A stretch of DNA of 64,000 bases from Shewanella marisflavi. Lineage in GTDB: Bacteria > Pseudomonadota > Gammaproteobacteria > Enterobacterales > Shewanellaceae. This document shows positions 33,888 through 45,109 of the stretch, in pieces (the first letter of the stretch is position 1; every line of letters starts with the position of its first letter). Both the position numbers and the translations under genes were made by a program. Under the pieces are notes generated by a model. The model did no database searches. It was given only the letters and a program-made list of their open reading frames with translations, and was not told the DNA's origin. The DNA lies in contig NZ_JAKIKX010000003.1 of the NCBI RefSeq assembly GCF_023283925.1, positions 186,001 through 250,000 on the forward strand. The letters run 5' to 3'.

Positions 33888-35201
33888 TTATTTGATGTCG
33901 GTTGTGATTGACTCTACAACATAGTTGTCGAAATAAGCTGAGCGGATTTCACTGCCACTTCTAGAGTCTTTGGCCCAGGCTTCACGAATACCGTTCATGC
34001 CGGCCGCATGATAATAACCAAAGAGTGTGAGGTCGACTTTTTCAATTTGTGTCGACAAGCTATCTTCTATTGCTGATGGAAATTTCAGGTCAGGAATGAC
34101 ACCGCTTAGTTCACCAAATATCGTCCAGTCCAAATTGCTACTCACTACACTGAGCTGCATGGCTTGATATCCGGTATTAAAATTGGTGAAGTCGTAGTTT
34201 GTTTGCGAGCTCGAATTGGTCGCAATATCTGTCATTGCTTCTAGTAATTCGAACTGGTTTTCTGGCAGCAGGATTTCATGGTTTTCATCTGGGTCGTTAA
34301 TTGGATACCTGCCTCCTGCAGAGTAAAAAACTAAAGACTCTTGGTCGTTGCGAAGTTGTTCATGTCTATAGAACTGAATGAAATTTTTGGGATTGAGTTG
34401 TGGAAGCACAAAAACATTCGGTTGAGGATTGTAGTAATCCATTGGTCGGTACTGAAAGTGTACCCGTCCACTTTCGTTTGAGCCGTATGCATAAATGACG
34501 TCAACATCTAGATAGCCTCTATAGTAATTGACCTTTTTTGCCTGATTCTTCTCTTCGGTGAAGATGTCTGCAGAGACAGCGATAGTGTTTTGCGCATTGG
34601 GGATGTCGAGCAATGCACCATAGGCTTCTTCGTCGGCTTCGTTCGTCGGCAATAAGAGTAGATCTAAAGGCTTGAATGCTTCTTGAGGCGCGCGGCATAC
34701 ACGTTGAGCACCGGGCGCCGAGGTATCTATGATAGTGCTTGCGATTTGTAATTGATGATTTGGATAAGCCGCTGCAATGTCACTGTAATCCAGGCTGATA
34801 TCCTGGCAGATACAGTTAGCATTTAACGCGTCTGAATAGAAATTTTGAATGCCCATGTCACTCACATTTAAGTTGAGTGAGGTGTCAATATTGTAGTATC
34901 CGTTGTCTTGCCAAATCGTGGTGAGATGTTTGGCATCTTTGGGCCATGGAATATCAAACTTTCCTTGAGTATCCATCTGGTATTGACTGAGAACAGAGCC
35001 GTCAGCCTTATGAACAATAAGGGTTACATCTGTGTTGGCAACACTATAATCGCATTGAGTCGCGCTTGACTTAAACTCGCCGACTATTTGCTTAACTGGC
35101 AAGTTTGAATTTTGATTGTTATCTGTTTCATCTGAGCTGCCACCGCAGGCGGTCAGCAATATTCCCGATAATAGGAGGGGAGTCCCTTTTAAGAGTTTCA
35201 T
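33888..35201 (-). CDS. Uncharacterised lipoprotein
   Basis: A 437-residue protein with a clear lipoprotein signal (LLLSGILLTACGGSS, Cys20) and a short Ser/Asn/Asp linker. The mature part begins with a strand-rich domain (VKQIVGEFKSSATQCD, GSVLSQYQM, NIDTSLNLN) resembling carboxypeptidase-like or Ig-like folds in pattern only. Next comes CICQDISLDYSDIAAAYP, with two cysteines close together, and a long remainder with many aromatic residues. No catalytic or haem motif. A degraded copy of residues 46-115 sits on the far side of nrfA in the same orientation. Base composition is AT-richer than the backbone. Function unknown; proximity to nrfA does not prove a link. Confidence 0.75.
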   Translation of the reverse strand: MKLLKGTPLLLSGILLTACGGSSDETDNNQNSNLPVKQIVGEFKSSATQCDYSVANTDVTLIVHKADGSVLSQYQMDTQGKFDIPWPKDAKHLTTIWQDNGYYNIDTSLNLNVSDMGIQNFYSDALNANCICQDISLDYSDIAAAYPNHQLQIASTIIDTSAPGAQRVCRAPQEAFKPLDLLLLPTNEADEEAYGALLDIPNAQNTIAVSADIFTEEKNQAKKVNYYRGYLDVDVIYAYGSNESGRVHFQYRPMDYYNPQPNVFVLPQLNPKNFIQFYRHEQLRNDQESLVFYSAGGRYPINDPDENHEILLPENQFELLEAMTDIATNSSSQTNYDFTNFNTGYQAMQLSVVSSNLDWTIFGELSGVIPDLKFPSAIEDSLSTQIEKVDLTLFGYYHAAGMNGIREAWAKDSRSGSEIRSAYFDNYVVESITTDIK

Positions 35202-35375
35202 ATGTCTTCCCTGAAAAAGTTAGTGTTTAATTCAACCTTGTCTAAATTAATAGAACTTTATTTTGTTATTTAATTTAGTGGTTTAAGTTATCATTTCGTT
35301 TCTTTTTAAGGAAGCCTAAACCGTTAGATCTTGGATTAATCACTGTGTATCAGGTTTAACTCGACAGTTACGAGT
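35202..35375. other. AT-rich intergenic DNA upstream of the lipoprotein gene
   Basis: Holds the presumed promoter of the minus-strand lipoprotein gene. Nothing specific recognised. Confidence 0.35.
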
Positions 35376-35679
35376 GTTGGTCTGGCGACCGAGGAGAGTC
35401 GTTGGGTTCTGTTCCGCCCCTTTGGCGAGCTTCGGTCTGGCGACCGAATAAAGTCGTGGGATTCCATCCCACACCCAGGAAAATGCGGCTTGATGGCCGA
35501 GGTAAGTTTCACTCAGGGTTAATTAGCCTCACGGCTGAAAAAGTCGTGGAACTCCGTTCCACACCAGGGAATGTACGGCCTTACGGCCGAGATAAGTCGT
35601 GGGATTCCATCCCACACCTGGGAAAATGCGGCCTGATGGCCGAGGTAAGTCGTGGGATTCCATCCCACACCCGGGCAAG
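35376..35679. repeat. Array of palindromic (REP-like) repeats
   Basis: Roughly five units of 50-60 bases. Each unit starts AGTCGTGG and has two hairpins. The first is GTGGGAT-TCC-ATCCCAC (copies at 35456, 35599 and 35650) or the compensated variant GTGGAAC-TCC-GTTCCAC at 35555. The second is CGGCC-N3-4-GGCCG or CGGCC-TTA-CGGCCG, or, in the first unit, TCGGTC-TGG-CGACCGA at 35432-35447. Compensatory base changes in the arms show that pairing is conserved. Spurious ORFs run through the array in several frames. Related units recur at 35950 and, inverted, at 38992. Confidence 0.8.
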
Positions 35680-35825
35680 GAGGACTGCTCGTCCTCGCCC
35701 TCCTTGCATCCACCCAGACGCCCCAGACGAAGTTGTTTGCCCTCATACTCCAATGAAAATCGCCTAACGACTCGGATGGGACTCCTGTCCCTCCGAGCCT
35801 TAGCCATCGTCCATGATGGCTATAC
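35680..35825. repeat. Cluster of further hairpins next to the REP-like array
   Basis: Three more inverted repeats without similarity to the first family: GAGGAC/GTCCTC (35680-35696), CTCGGA-N-GGGAC/GTCCC-TCCGAG (35771-35797) and TAGCCATC/GATGGCTA (35802-35823). Their density suggests an extragenic palindrome mosaic. No gene supported. Confidence 0.55.
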
Positions 35826-35949
35826 GGCATTTTCATCTACGTATTTCGGCAACTTCGATGGGGATTTGTTGTAGCCACAACCAGCAATTATTTGAGGTTA
35901 GGTTGTTAGATGAGAGGAGTGCTGGTTCAAACTTTGTTTGGATATTTAA

Positions 35950-36035
35950 GTCGTGGGGTTTTGTTCCGCCTCTTTGGCGAGCTTCGGTCTGGCGACCGAA
36001 TAAAGTCGTGGGATTCCATCCCACAACCGGCATTT
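35950..36035. repeat. REP-like repeat copies immediately upstream of the NACHT gene
   Basis: AGTCGTGGGGTTTTGTTCCG then CTTCGGTCTGGCGACCGAAT is nearly identical to 35397-35450, followed by GTCGTGGGATTCCATCCCAC as in the main array. It lies 190 bases before the NACHT-type gene and in the same orientation as the main array. Confidence 0.8.
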
Positions 36036-36223
36036 CGTTGATGTTGACTTTAGAAGAGTATTAACTACTTGTTGTAATATGAATTATACAACGAAAGTAT
36101 GCATAGAAAGCTCTAGACATGATGATTGTCTGTATGTATTTTGATTCGGAGCACAATAAATATATTTTGAAATCATATTGTAAATTATTATCTTCTAACC
36201 ATCGATAGAATTGGAGAAAATTA

Positions 36224-38803
36224 GTGAAAGATGAAATGAATAAGCGCTCTCTATTAGGTGCTTTAGAAGGTATGGATGAAAATGATTTCACTAAAAATAT
36301 TATTAAGCCTATTTTTCAATCTTTAGGGTATCATTGGTCTCAATTTAATGGTGGGCCTTATGAAGAAGGGGTCGATCATATAGCTTTAAAGAAAAATGAA
36401 TTAGATGATTCGTTTTATGTTGTCTGTATACAATCTAAAAAAATAAAGTCATCAGAAAAAACAAAGCCTCGTGGCGAATTGTCGGATATTATTCATCAGC
36501 TTAGGCAATGCTTGATGAATCCGCAAAGATTACCAAATGGAAATTTACAAGTTGCAAATGAGGCTTATTTAGCAATTCCTGGAACAATTAACCCTAGACT
36601 TAGAAATGAGATATTTGGGCAGTTAAAATATTGTGGCCATGAAGTTAAATTATTAGAGGGTCCAAAAATATTGGACCTTTTACAGAAGCATGCTCCAGAA
36701 GCTCTAGAGGGATTAGCTGGGCATCCGTCCTTTATTACTGAGAATACAGATTTTTTAAAAGGTAATATCCCTCTGCAAGAAGCGTTATTTTGTAAATCTG
36801 AGAAAAACATATCTGACTACTATTGTGATTTGGAGTTTTTTATAGGTCAGAAGCTTGAGCGTTCATTGATAACCAACGGGTTTGAGAAATTAGAGCACAG
36901 TTTTGAGTGTGGTGAAGATGAACTTGAATGGTTTGGTAAAGCTGACTCTGATATATTTAAGTTATGTGGGATTAGATTTATAGAAAAACCTTTTTGTGAT
37001 ATTAAAGAGTCATACGTTAAGGCATTTGAACAATACTCATCTCAAGAGAATATTAATGTTAAGATTAATTTTAAATCTGAGGGTGAAAATTTAGATAATA
37101 AGATTTCAATGTTCTCAGAGAGGGTTATGGATGCTAAGTATCGACGTGATATTACTCCGGCTGAAAGTGAATTTATATTAAAAACAGTTGATGGCTGGAG
37201 GGCAAGAAATGTATTGACCTCAGTTGATGAGAAGTATCTTGTTCATATAGTTGGTGGTAAAAACCTACAGTCTGATATATTCGACTCTATCAAAAAGTAT
37301 GAAGCATATTTGGAGTGTGTTATAGAAAGGCCTGTAGTAGAAATCTCATTGTCTCAGAATTTTATTAATAATCTACTTAAAGATAAAGCATCATTTCATT
37401 TGGAATGTTTGAGTAAAATTAAAAGTGGAGTAGCTGATCAATTAGTTGTTTATGAATTTTTAAATAACGCAGAAGAGTTAATAAAAATACAGAATATAGT
37501 GTTTTCTAATGACTCTCCTATATATAATATTGTAGAGCATGATGATTTTGTTTCTATAGAGAATAGAATATCTTTCCCGCCATCTTTGGTTCTTGATTCA
37601 GGTAAGGATATAGCGATATTTGGTGGTGCAGGTTTTGGTAAAACAACCACGCTTCAATCTTATGCTGCAAAGTGTCATAAAATTCCAAATAAGAAATGTG
37701 TGTTTATTGAGTTATCAAGATATAAAAATGTTTTTTGTGATTATTTTAATGTGGGTAAGGGAGAGGTTATAGAAACTGACGCGTTGATTAAATGTATTTT
37801 GAGGATTAATGGTTGTGATGTTTCGAAAGAGAATATTGATGAATTAAGAAGGATGCTGCAAACATCTCCGATATTGCTTGATGGAGTGGATGAGATATAT
37901 GGCTATGTTCCAAATTTTATAAAGGCTATTAAAAGATTCAAGTTGAAAAACCCAAAGTGCCAAGTCATTATTACTAGTAGGGATAATGCTGAGTATTTGT
38001 CAGATATAGACTTTTTGGGTATTTCTTTGTTGCCATTTAATGATGAACAATTGAAGAGATTTATTTTTGGATGGTGTAAAAATGAACTTTTAGCAAAGAA
38101 ACTGTGGAGAACAATTGAAAGTAAGTGTATTAAAGATTTAGTCTCTAACCCATTACTAGCAACAATTGCATCTTCATTGGTGGAAAAAGGGGTAGAGTTA
38201 CCCAATTCAGAAGGGGCTCTCTATAAGGAAAGGTTGTATTTGTTAACTGGAAAGTATGATGAATTTAGAAAGGTTAATAGGCAAGTTACCTCGCCTGTAA
38301 TTCTACAAGATTTTGCTAAAGAAATCGCTTTTATTTTTCATCGGTATCAAGTTAGAACAATGCAACTTAAATCGTTAGAAAGAATTGCAGTAGAGTTGCT
38401 AAGTAAACGTTATTCTTCTCAGGCAATATTGACAGCGATAAAGGAATTAATCAACCCATGTAATATATTGCTTTTTGATGAAATAGATGGTTCGGTATCA
38501 TTTGGGCATTTCAGGTATCAAGAGAGTTTAGTTGCACAGTTATTATCTTCAAAGCAATATCATGAACTTTTAGACTATTTGGGGTTGACTTTTTGGCGTG
38601 GTGCATTTTCATTGTTAGCCGAGGATGTGGTTGTTGAAAATATTCTTAACGAATGCTTGAGGTCGGATACATTTGATGAAAGTTTTTGCACGACGTTAAA
38701 GCTTATGATTAATGTTTCGCCAATGTCATCAAATATAAAACAAGGAAGCTTAGAGTTGCTAGAAATGCTAATGTATCCGGATCAATTCTATGAGTTTGAA
38801 TGA
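36224..38803 (+). CDS. Restriction-endonuclease-like domain fused to a NACHT-type NTPase (putative defence protein)
   Basis: An 859-residue protein, AT-rich and with A/T-ending codons unlike the neighbouring metH. Residues 15-165 look like an Mrr-type PD-(D/E)xK nuclease: DFTKNIIKPIFQSLGYH, YEEGVDHIAL (acidic residues) and VVCIQSKKIK (the QxK element). Residues 170-440 are an unassigned, mostly helical region. Residues 455-600 hold the NTPase: FGGAGFGKTTT (Walker A, near 465), ILLDGVDEI (Walker B of NACHT type, near 551) and VIITSRDN (sensor, near 580). FGHFRYQESLVAQ near 760 is the post-NACHT helical motif seen in bacterial NLR-like ATPases. Only about 90 residues follow, so there is no long LRR or TPR sensor. 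Known relatives (bNACHT, Avs) kill phage-infected cells, the nuclease acting as effector. GTG start at 36224 follows TTGGAGAA; an ATG four codons later is possible. Confidence 0.82.
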   Translation: MKDEMNKRSLLGALEGMDENDFTKNIIKPIFQSLGYHWSQFNGGPYEEGVDHIALKKNELDDSFYVVCIQSKKIKSSEKTKPRGELSDIIHQLRQCLMNPQRLPNGNLQVANEAYLAIPGTINPRLRNEIFGQLKYCGHEVKLLEGPKILDLLQKHAPEALEGLAGHPSFITENTDFLKGNIPLQEALFCKSEKNISDYYCDLEFFIGQKLERSLITNGFEKLEHSFECGEDELEWFGKADSDIFKLCGIRFIEKPFCDIKESYVKAFEQYSSQENINVKINFKSEGENLDNKISMFSERVMDAKYRRDITPAESEFILKTVDGWRARNVLTSVDEKYLVHIVGGKNLQSDIFDSIKKYEAYLECVIERPVVEISLSQNFINNLLKDKASFHLECLSKIKSGVADQLVVYEFLNNAEELIKIQNIVFSNDSPIYNIVEHDDFVSIENRISFPPSLVLDSGKDIAIFGGAGFGKTTTLQSYAAKCHKIPNKKCVFIELSRYKNVFCDYFNVGKGEVIETDALIKCILRINGCDVSKENIDELRRMLQTSPILLDGVDEIYGYVPNFIKAIKRFKLKNPKCQVIITSRDNAEYLSDIDFLGISLLPFNDEQLKRFIFGWCKNELLAKKLWRTIESKCIKDLVSNPLLATIASSLVEKGVELPNSEGALYKERLYLLTGKYDEFRKVNRQVTSPVILQDFAKEIAFIFHRYQVRTMQLKSLERIAVELLSKRYSSQAILTAIKELINPCNILLFDEIDGSVSFGHFRYQESLVAQLLSSKQYHELLDYLGLTFWRGAFSLLAEDVVVENILNECLRSDTFDESFCTTLKLMINVSPMSSNIKQGSLELLEMLMYPDQFYEFE

Positions 38804-38945
38804 TGTTTTTCGTGTATTATTATTTATATTCAAAAGAAGTGTAAATGTATTTTACGCCTCTACCAATGTAACTAACGACTGCATGGAAGCTGGAGATAGA
38901 GCGAAGCAGAATGATAAACAGCTTCGTCAGGAGTGCCAGGGCTGA
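38790..38945 (+). CDS. Possible small protein overlapping the end of the NACHT gene
   Basis: A 51-codon ORF (MSLNDVFRVLLFIFKRSVNV, then FYASTNVTND and CMEAGDRAKQNDKQLRQECQ) starting inside the last codons of the NACHT gene, 14 bases of overlap, in another frame. It has a hydrophobic N-terminal half and a charged C-terminal half with two cysteines. The overlap allows translational coupling, but the ribosome site is weak and there is no homologue I recognise. Could be chance. Confidence 0.3.
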   Translation: MSLNDVFRVLLFIFKRSVNVFYASTNVTNDCMEAGDRAKQNDKQLRQECQG

Positions 38946-38960
38946 TGTTCATGAAGAAGT

Positions 38961-38991
38961 CAAAAGGGGAACAGGCGCTTTTCCCCTTTTG
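38961..38991. terminator. Hairpin between NACHT gene and metH, probable terminator
   Basis: CAAAAGGGGAA and TTCCCCTTTTG are an exact 11-bp inverted repeat with a 9-base loop; the A4/T4 ends can give a terminator for either direction. It would stop the NACHT transcript and, further on, the metH transcript. Confidence 0.65.
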
Positions 38992-39050
38992 GTCGGGTGT
39001 GGGTTGAAGACCCACGACTTACCTCGGCCGTAAGGCCGTATACGCCCATA
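38992..39050 (-). repeat. REP-like repeat copy in inverted orientation
   Basis: On the minus strand this reads CGGCCTTACGGCCGAGGTA then AGTCGTGGGTCTTCAACCCA, the same two-hairpin unit as the array at 35376, with a compensated first stem (GTGGGTC... pairing to ...ACCCAC). It lies 190 bases after the NACHT stop, so the NACHT gene is bracketed by inverted copies. Confidence 0.75.
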
Positions 39051-39137
39051 GGTGAGAAATGGAACCCTCACAACTAATGTTCAAACGAAGTTTGGGTTAT
39101 CAAAGGAGTCTATGTGATGACTCCAGATCACTTCCCG

Positions 39138-42860
<3,723 letters not shown>

Positions 42861-42934
42861 AACTTTTACCTACTTCAACTGACCTATTGCCTAAACTGAC
42901 TGCGTCTAGCTCATCGACGCACTATTTTTATTTT

Positions 42935-42966
42935 GGATGTATAAACGTATAGACGTCTATACTAAT
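42935..42966. promoter_or_regulatory. MetJ operator (met boxes) upstream of metH
   Basis: Contains one perfect met box AGACGTCT (42951-42958) preceded by AAACGTAT (6 of 8) and GGATGTAT (5 of 8) in the tandem 8-base spacing that MetJ dimers require; the core GTATAGACGTCTATAC is a 16-base palindrome. It lies 75 bases before the metH ATG, so SAM-loaded MetJ should repress metH. Confidence 0.8.
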
Positions 42967-43190
42967 CGACTTATAATACCCAGGGCAAGTCAAATGAGTA
43001 TAAGCGTAAACCCGGATGAAATTCGAGAGTTGCGCCGCTGCGTCCTGTTTAAACTGCATTGTATGTAAAGGCCGGCAAAGATATTTAATTTGAAAGTTTT
43101 TCAATGTGTTAATTGTCTGGCGTTGCCAAGCTTATTGCCATAAGGGTATGCTGCTAGCGACTTAACTTGAAAAGGTTTAATGCTGCGGAT

Positions 43191-43802
43191 ATGACGCAAA
43201 CGACACTCTATTTGATGCGACACGGCGAATGCGAAGGCGGTAACCTGCTGAGGGGGCACAGCGATCTGCCCCTGACCGAGATAGGTTTTGCTCAGATGCA
43301 ACTCGCCTTTGCCAAGCTGCCGGAGCCGGTAGACAGGGTGATCAGCTCGCCGCTTAAGCGTTGCCGCGTGTTTGCCGAGCATTTGACCAGTAAGAGTCAG
43401 ATCAAGGTGGCGTTAGATGCTGGTTTAAAAGAGATCTATTTCGGCCGCTGGGATGGTCAGCCCATTCCTGAGCTGCACGCCGAGCACGGGGCTGAGTTGA
43501 GCGCCTATTGGCAAGACCCCTGGAAAAATCCCTTGCCTGAGGCTGAAACCATGGCGGCCTTTGAGCAGCGTATCGACGAGATGGTCGAGCTGTTGGTGCA
43601 TCAGCATAGCGGTGAGATTTTGCTGTTGATCACCCATGGCGGGGTGATCCGTCACTTGATGGCCAAGGCCCTTGGGGTAGAGCGAGCGGTAGGCTTCTTC
43701 ACCCAGCTAAGCCTGGATTACGCCAGCGTGGTTAAGATAAGTCATTACCGCGACAAGGGGGGGGAAGGCTACTGGCGATTGCACTGGCATGACGCCGAAT
43801 AA
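43191..43802 (+). CDS. cobC: Histidine phosphatase, probable alpha-ribazole-5'-phosphatase
   Basis: A 203-residue phosphoglycerate-mutase-like phosphatase. The phospho-His motif LMRHGECEGGNLLRGHSD (residues 8-25) and the second His in LLITHGGVIRHLMAKAL (near residue 150) are intact. RVISSPLKRCRVFAEHL and GLKEIYFGRWDG are typical of CobC, which removes the phosphate from alpha-ribazole phosphate or cobalamin phosphate. The ATG at 43191 is preferred over a TTG at 43167. Its position just before the riboswitch-controlled cob genes supports the assignment, although many relatives are general phosphatases. Confidence 0.82.
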   Translation: MTQTTLYLMRHGECEGGNLLRGHSDLPLTEIGFAQMQLAFAKLPEPVDRVISSPLKRCRVFAEHLTSKSQIKVALDAGLKEIYFGRWDGQPIPELHAEHGAELSAYWQDPWKNPLPEAETMAAFEQRIDEMVELLVHQHSGEILLLITHGGVIRHLMAKALGVERAVGFFTQLSLDYASVVKISHYRDKGGEGYWRLHWHDAE

Positions 43803-43884
43803 GCCATGGACTAACTTGTGTTTCGCCTTGTCTCTTGGCGGAAATACCGCATAATAACCGGGCGCAGGGACCGCCTGCGCCGGG

Positions 43885-44036
43885 AGTAAGGTGTCGAGAT
43901 CCCACAGGGAATAACTCGGACTTAATAGGGAATTGGGGAAGGCCAAGTGCCGTTAGCCCAAACTGTGCCCGCAACTGTGAGTGTGCTGCCAGGTCGTATT
44001 ATCGCCCGGGTCGCCACGAGTCAGGATACCTGCCTA
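43885..44036 (+). ncRNA. Cobalamin riboswitch
   Basis: Conserved aptamer elements occur in the right order: AAGGTGTCGAGAT, AGGGAATTGGGG, the core CCCGCAACTGTGA (43969-43981) and the terminal B12 box GTCGCCACGAGTCAGGATAC with CCTGCC (44011-44035). A strong hairpin (GGCGCAGG/CCTGCGCC, 43862-43882) precedes it. It lies upstream of btuD and would lower expression of the uptake and cob genes when cobalamin is abundant. Whether it acts on transcription or translation cannot be told; no clear terminator follows, which leans to translation or rho. Confidence 0.9.
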
Positions 44037-44081
44037 CTCTCTAACTACTATCTCAAGCGGGTGACTTGAGGGAGCGAATAG

Positions 44082-44159
44082 ATGAATACAATCGAAGGGC
44101 CAACTCTGGTCCCAGGGCTGCGTGCGCAGCCATGCTGCTTGCGAGGAATGCCTTGGTGA
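44082..44159 (+). CDS. Possible leader peptide between riboswitch and btuD
   Basis: A 25-codon ORF with the best ribosome site in the leader (GAGGGAG at 44068-44074, 7 bases before the ATG). Its TGA overlaps a GTG codon (GTGA at 44156) that is in frame with btuD, so the ORF could couple riboswitch-controlled initiation to btuD translation. The peptide itself has no known motif. Alternatively a frameshift upstream has separated a former btuD start. Confidence 0.35.
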   Translation: MNTIEGPTLVPGLRAQPCCLRGMPW

Positions 44160-45109
44160 GCCAAGAAGCGAGCGCGAGTGGCGAGCAAGGCCCGAATAGC
44201 CTAGCTCTAAATAGCCAGGGCCAGAATAATCAAGGTTTAAGCAGCCAAGCGAGTCACACTAGTCTGAATGAATCGAGCAACTGTGCGCCTGTTCTCTCGG
44301 TCAATGAACTCGGCTGGCACTGCGGTGAGCGGGATATCTTATCTCATATCAGCTTAGATCTTCCCCAGGGCAAGATGCTGGGGATCATAGGCCCTAACGG
44401 CGCCGGTAAATCCACCCTACTGCGTTGCCTATATCGTTTTCTTACCCCGAGTCGCGGCGAGATCAAGCTGTTTGGCCAACCCATCGCCAGCCTGAGTGCC
44501 CGGGCCTTTGCCCGTGAGGTCGCCGTAGTGCTGCAAGATACGCCGCAGCATTTCGACATGACCACGGCGCAGCTGGTGGCACTTGGGCTGACGCCTCACA
44601 AGAGCGCCTTTTCGATGACGACCCCCGCCGACAAGCAGGCGGTGCGCCGCGCCTTGGAGACAGTGGGCTTAAGCGATCGCGCCGGGCAGGCTTACGAGTC
44701 CCTCTCGGGCGGTGAGAAGCAGCGCGCCCTGATCGCCCGCGCCATAGTGCAGCGCCCTAAGCTATTGATCCTCGATGAGCCAACTAATCACCTGGATATC
44801 CGTTATCAGATCCAGATCCTTGAGTTGCTTAAGACCCTTGGGGTGACAGTGGTGATCTCTATCCATGATCTGAATCTTGCCAGTGCCATGTGCGATAAGC
44901 TGTTGTTGCTCGATCGCGGCTGGGCCGTGGCTCAGGGGACGCCAAAGCAGGTGCTGAGTGAAGCCCAGATCGCCAACACCTTCGGTGTCTGTTGTCAGGT
45001 GGCGCCTCATCCCCAGCATGGTAATCCGCAGATCCACTATTTCTATGGCTATTACGGCGAGCAGGCCCAATCTCACGGTGAGCAGGAGGCAAATCATGTT
45101 GAGCCTTAA
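44132..45109 (+). CDS. btuD: Cobalamin ABC transporter ATP-binding protein
   Basis: About 325 residues (ATG 44132; a GTG at 44156 is an alternative and overlaps the leader ORF stop). The first 60 residues are low-complexity (Ser, Gln, Asn, Ala) and not conserved. The ATPase then has IIGPNGAGKSTLLRCLYR (Walker A), LQDTPQHFDMTT (Q-loop), YESLSGGEKQRALIARAI (signature), LLILDEPTNHLDIRYQ (Walker B) and VISIHDLNLASAMCDKLL (switch His), the FecE/BtuD pattern. It overlaps btuC by 14 bases. Position behind a cobalamin riboswitch makes corrinoid import the natural role; FecCD-type ATPases also import siderophores. Confidence 0.88.
   Translation: MLLARNALVSQEASASGEQGPNSLALNSQGQNNQGLSSQASHTSLNESSNCAPVLSVNELGWHCGERDILSHISLDLPQGKMLGIIGPNGAGKSTLLRCLYRFLTPSRGEIKLFGQPIASLSARAFAREVAVVLQDTPQHFDMTTAQLVALGLTPHKSAFSMTTPADKQAVRRALETVGLSDRAGQAYESLSGGEKQRALIARAIVQRPKLLILDEPTNHLDIRYQIQILELLKTLGVTVVISIHDLNLASAMCDKLLLLDRGWAVAQGTPKQVLSEAQIANTFGVCCQVAPHPQHGNPQIHYFYGYYGEQAQSHGEQEANHVEP

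Noticed and set aside
35402..35874. Several ORFs of 90-120 codons on both strands through the repeat array
   Set aside because: They are translations of the palindromic units in different frames (proteins rich in GWNPTTYLG-like or PTPGKMR-like strings), without ribosome sites or domain content.
35376..36035. Possible CRISPR array
   Set aside because: The repeats recur with irregular spacing, are themselves made of two hairpins, have no unique 30-base spacers between identical repeats, and no cas gene is nearby.
38961..38991. Attachment site or inverted terminal repeat of a transposon ending the NACHT segment
   Set aside because: The inverted repeat is a local hairpin with no matching copy at the left end near 36040, and no target-site duplication was seen.
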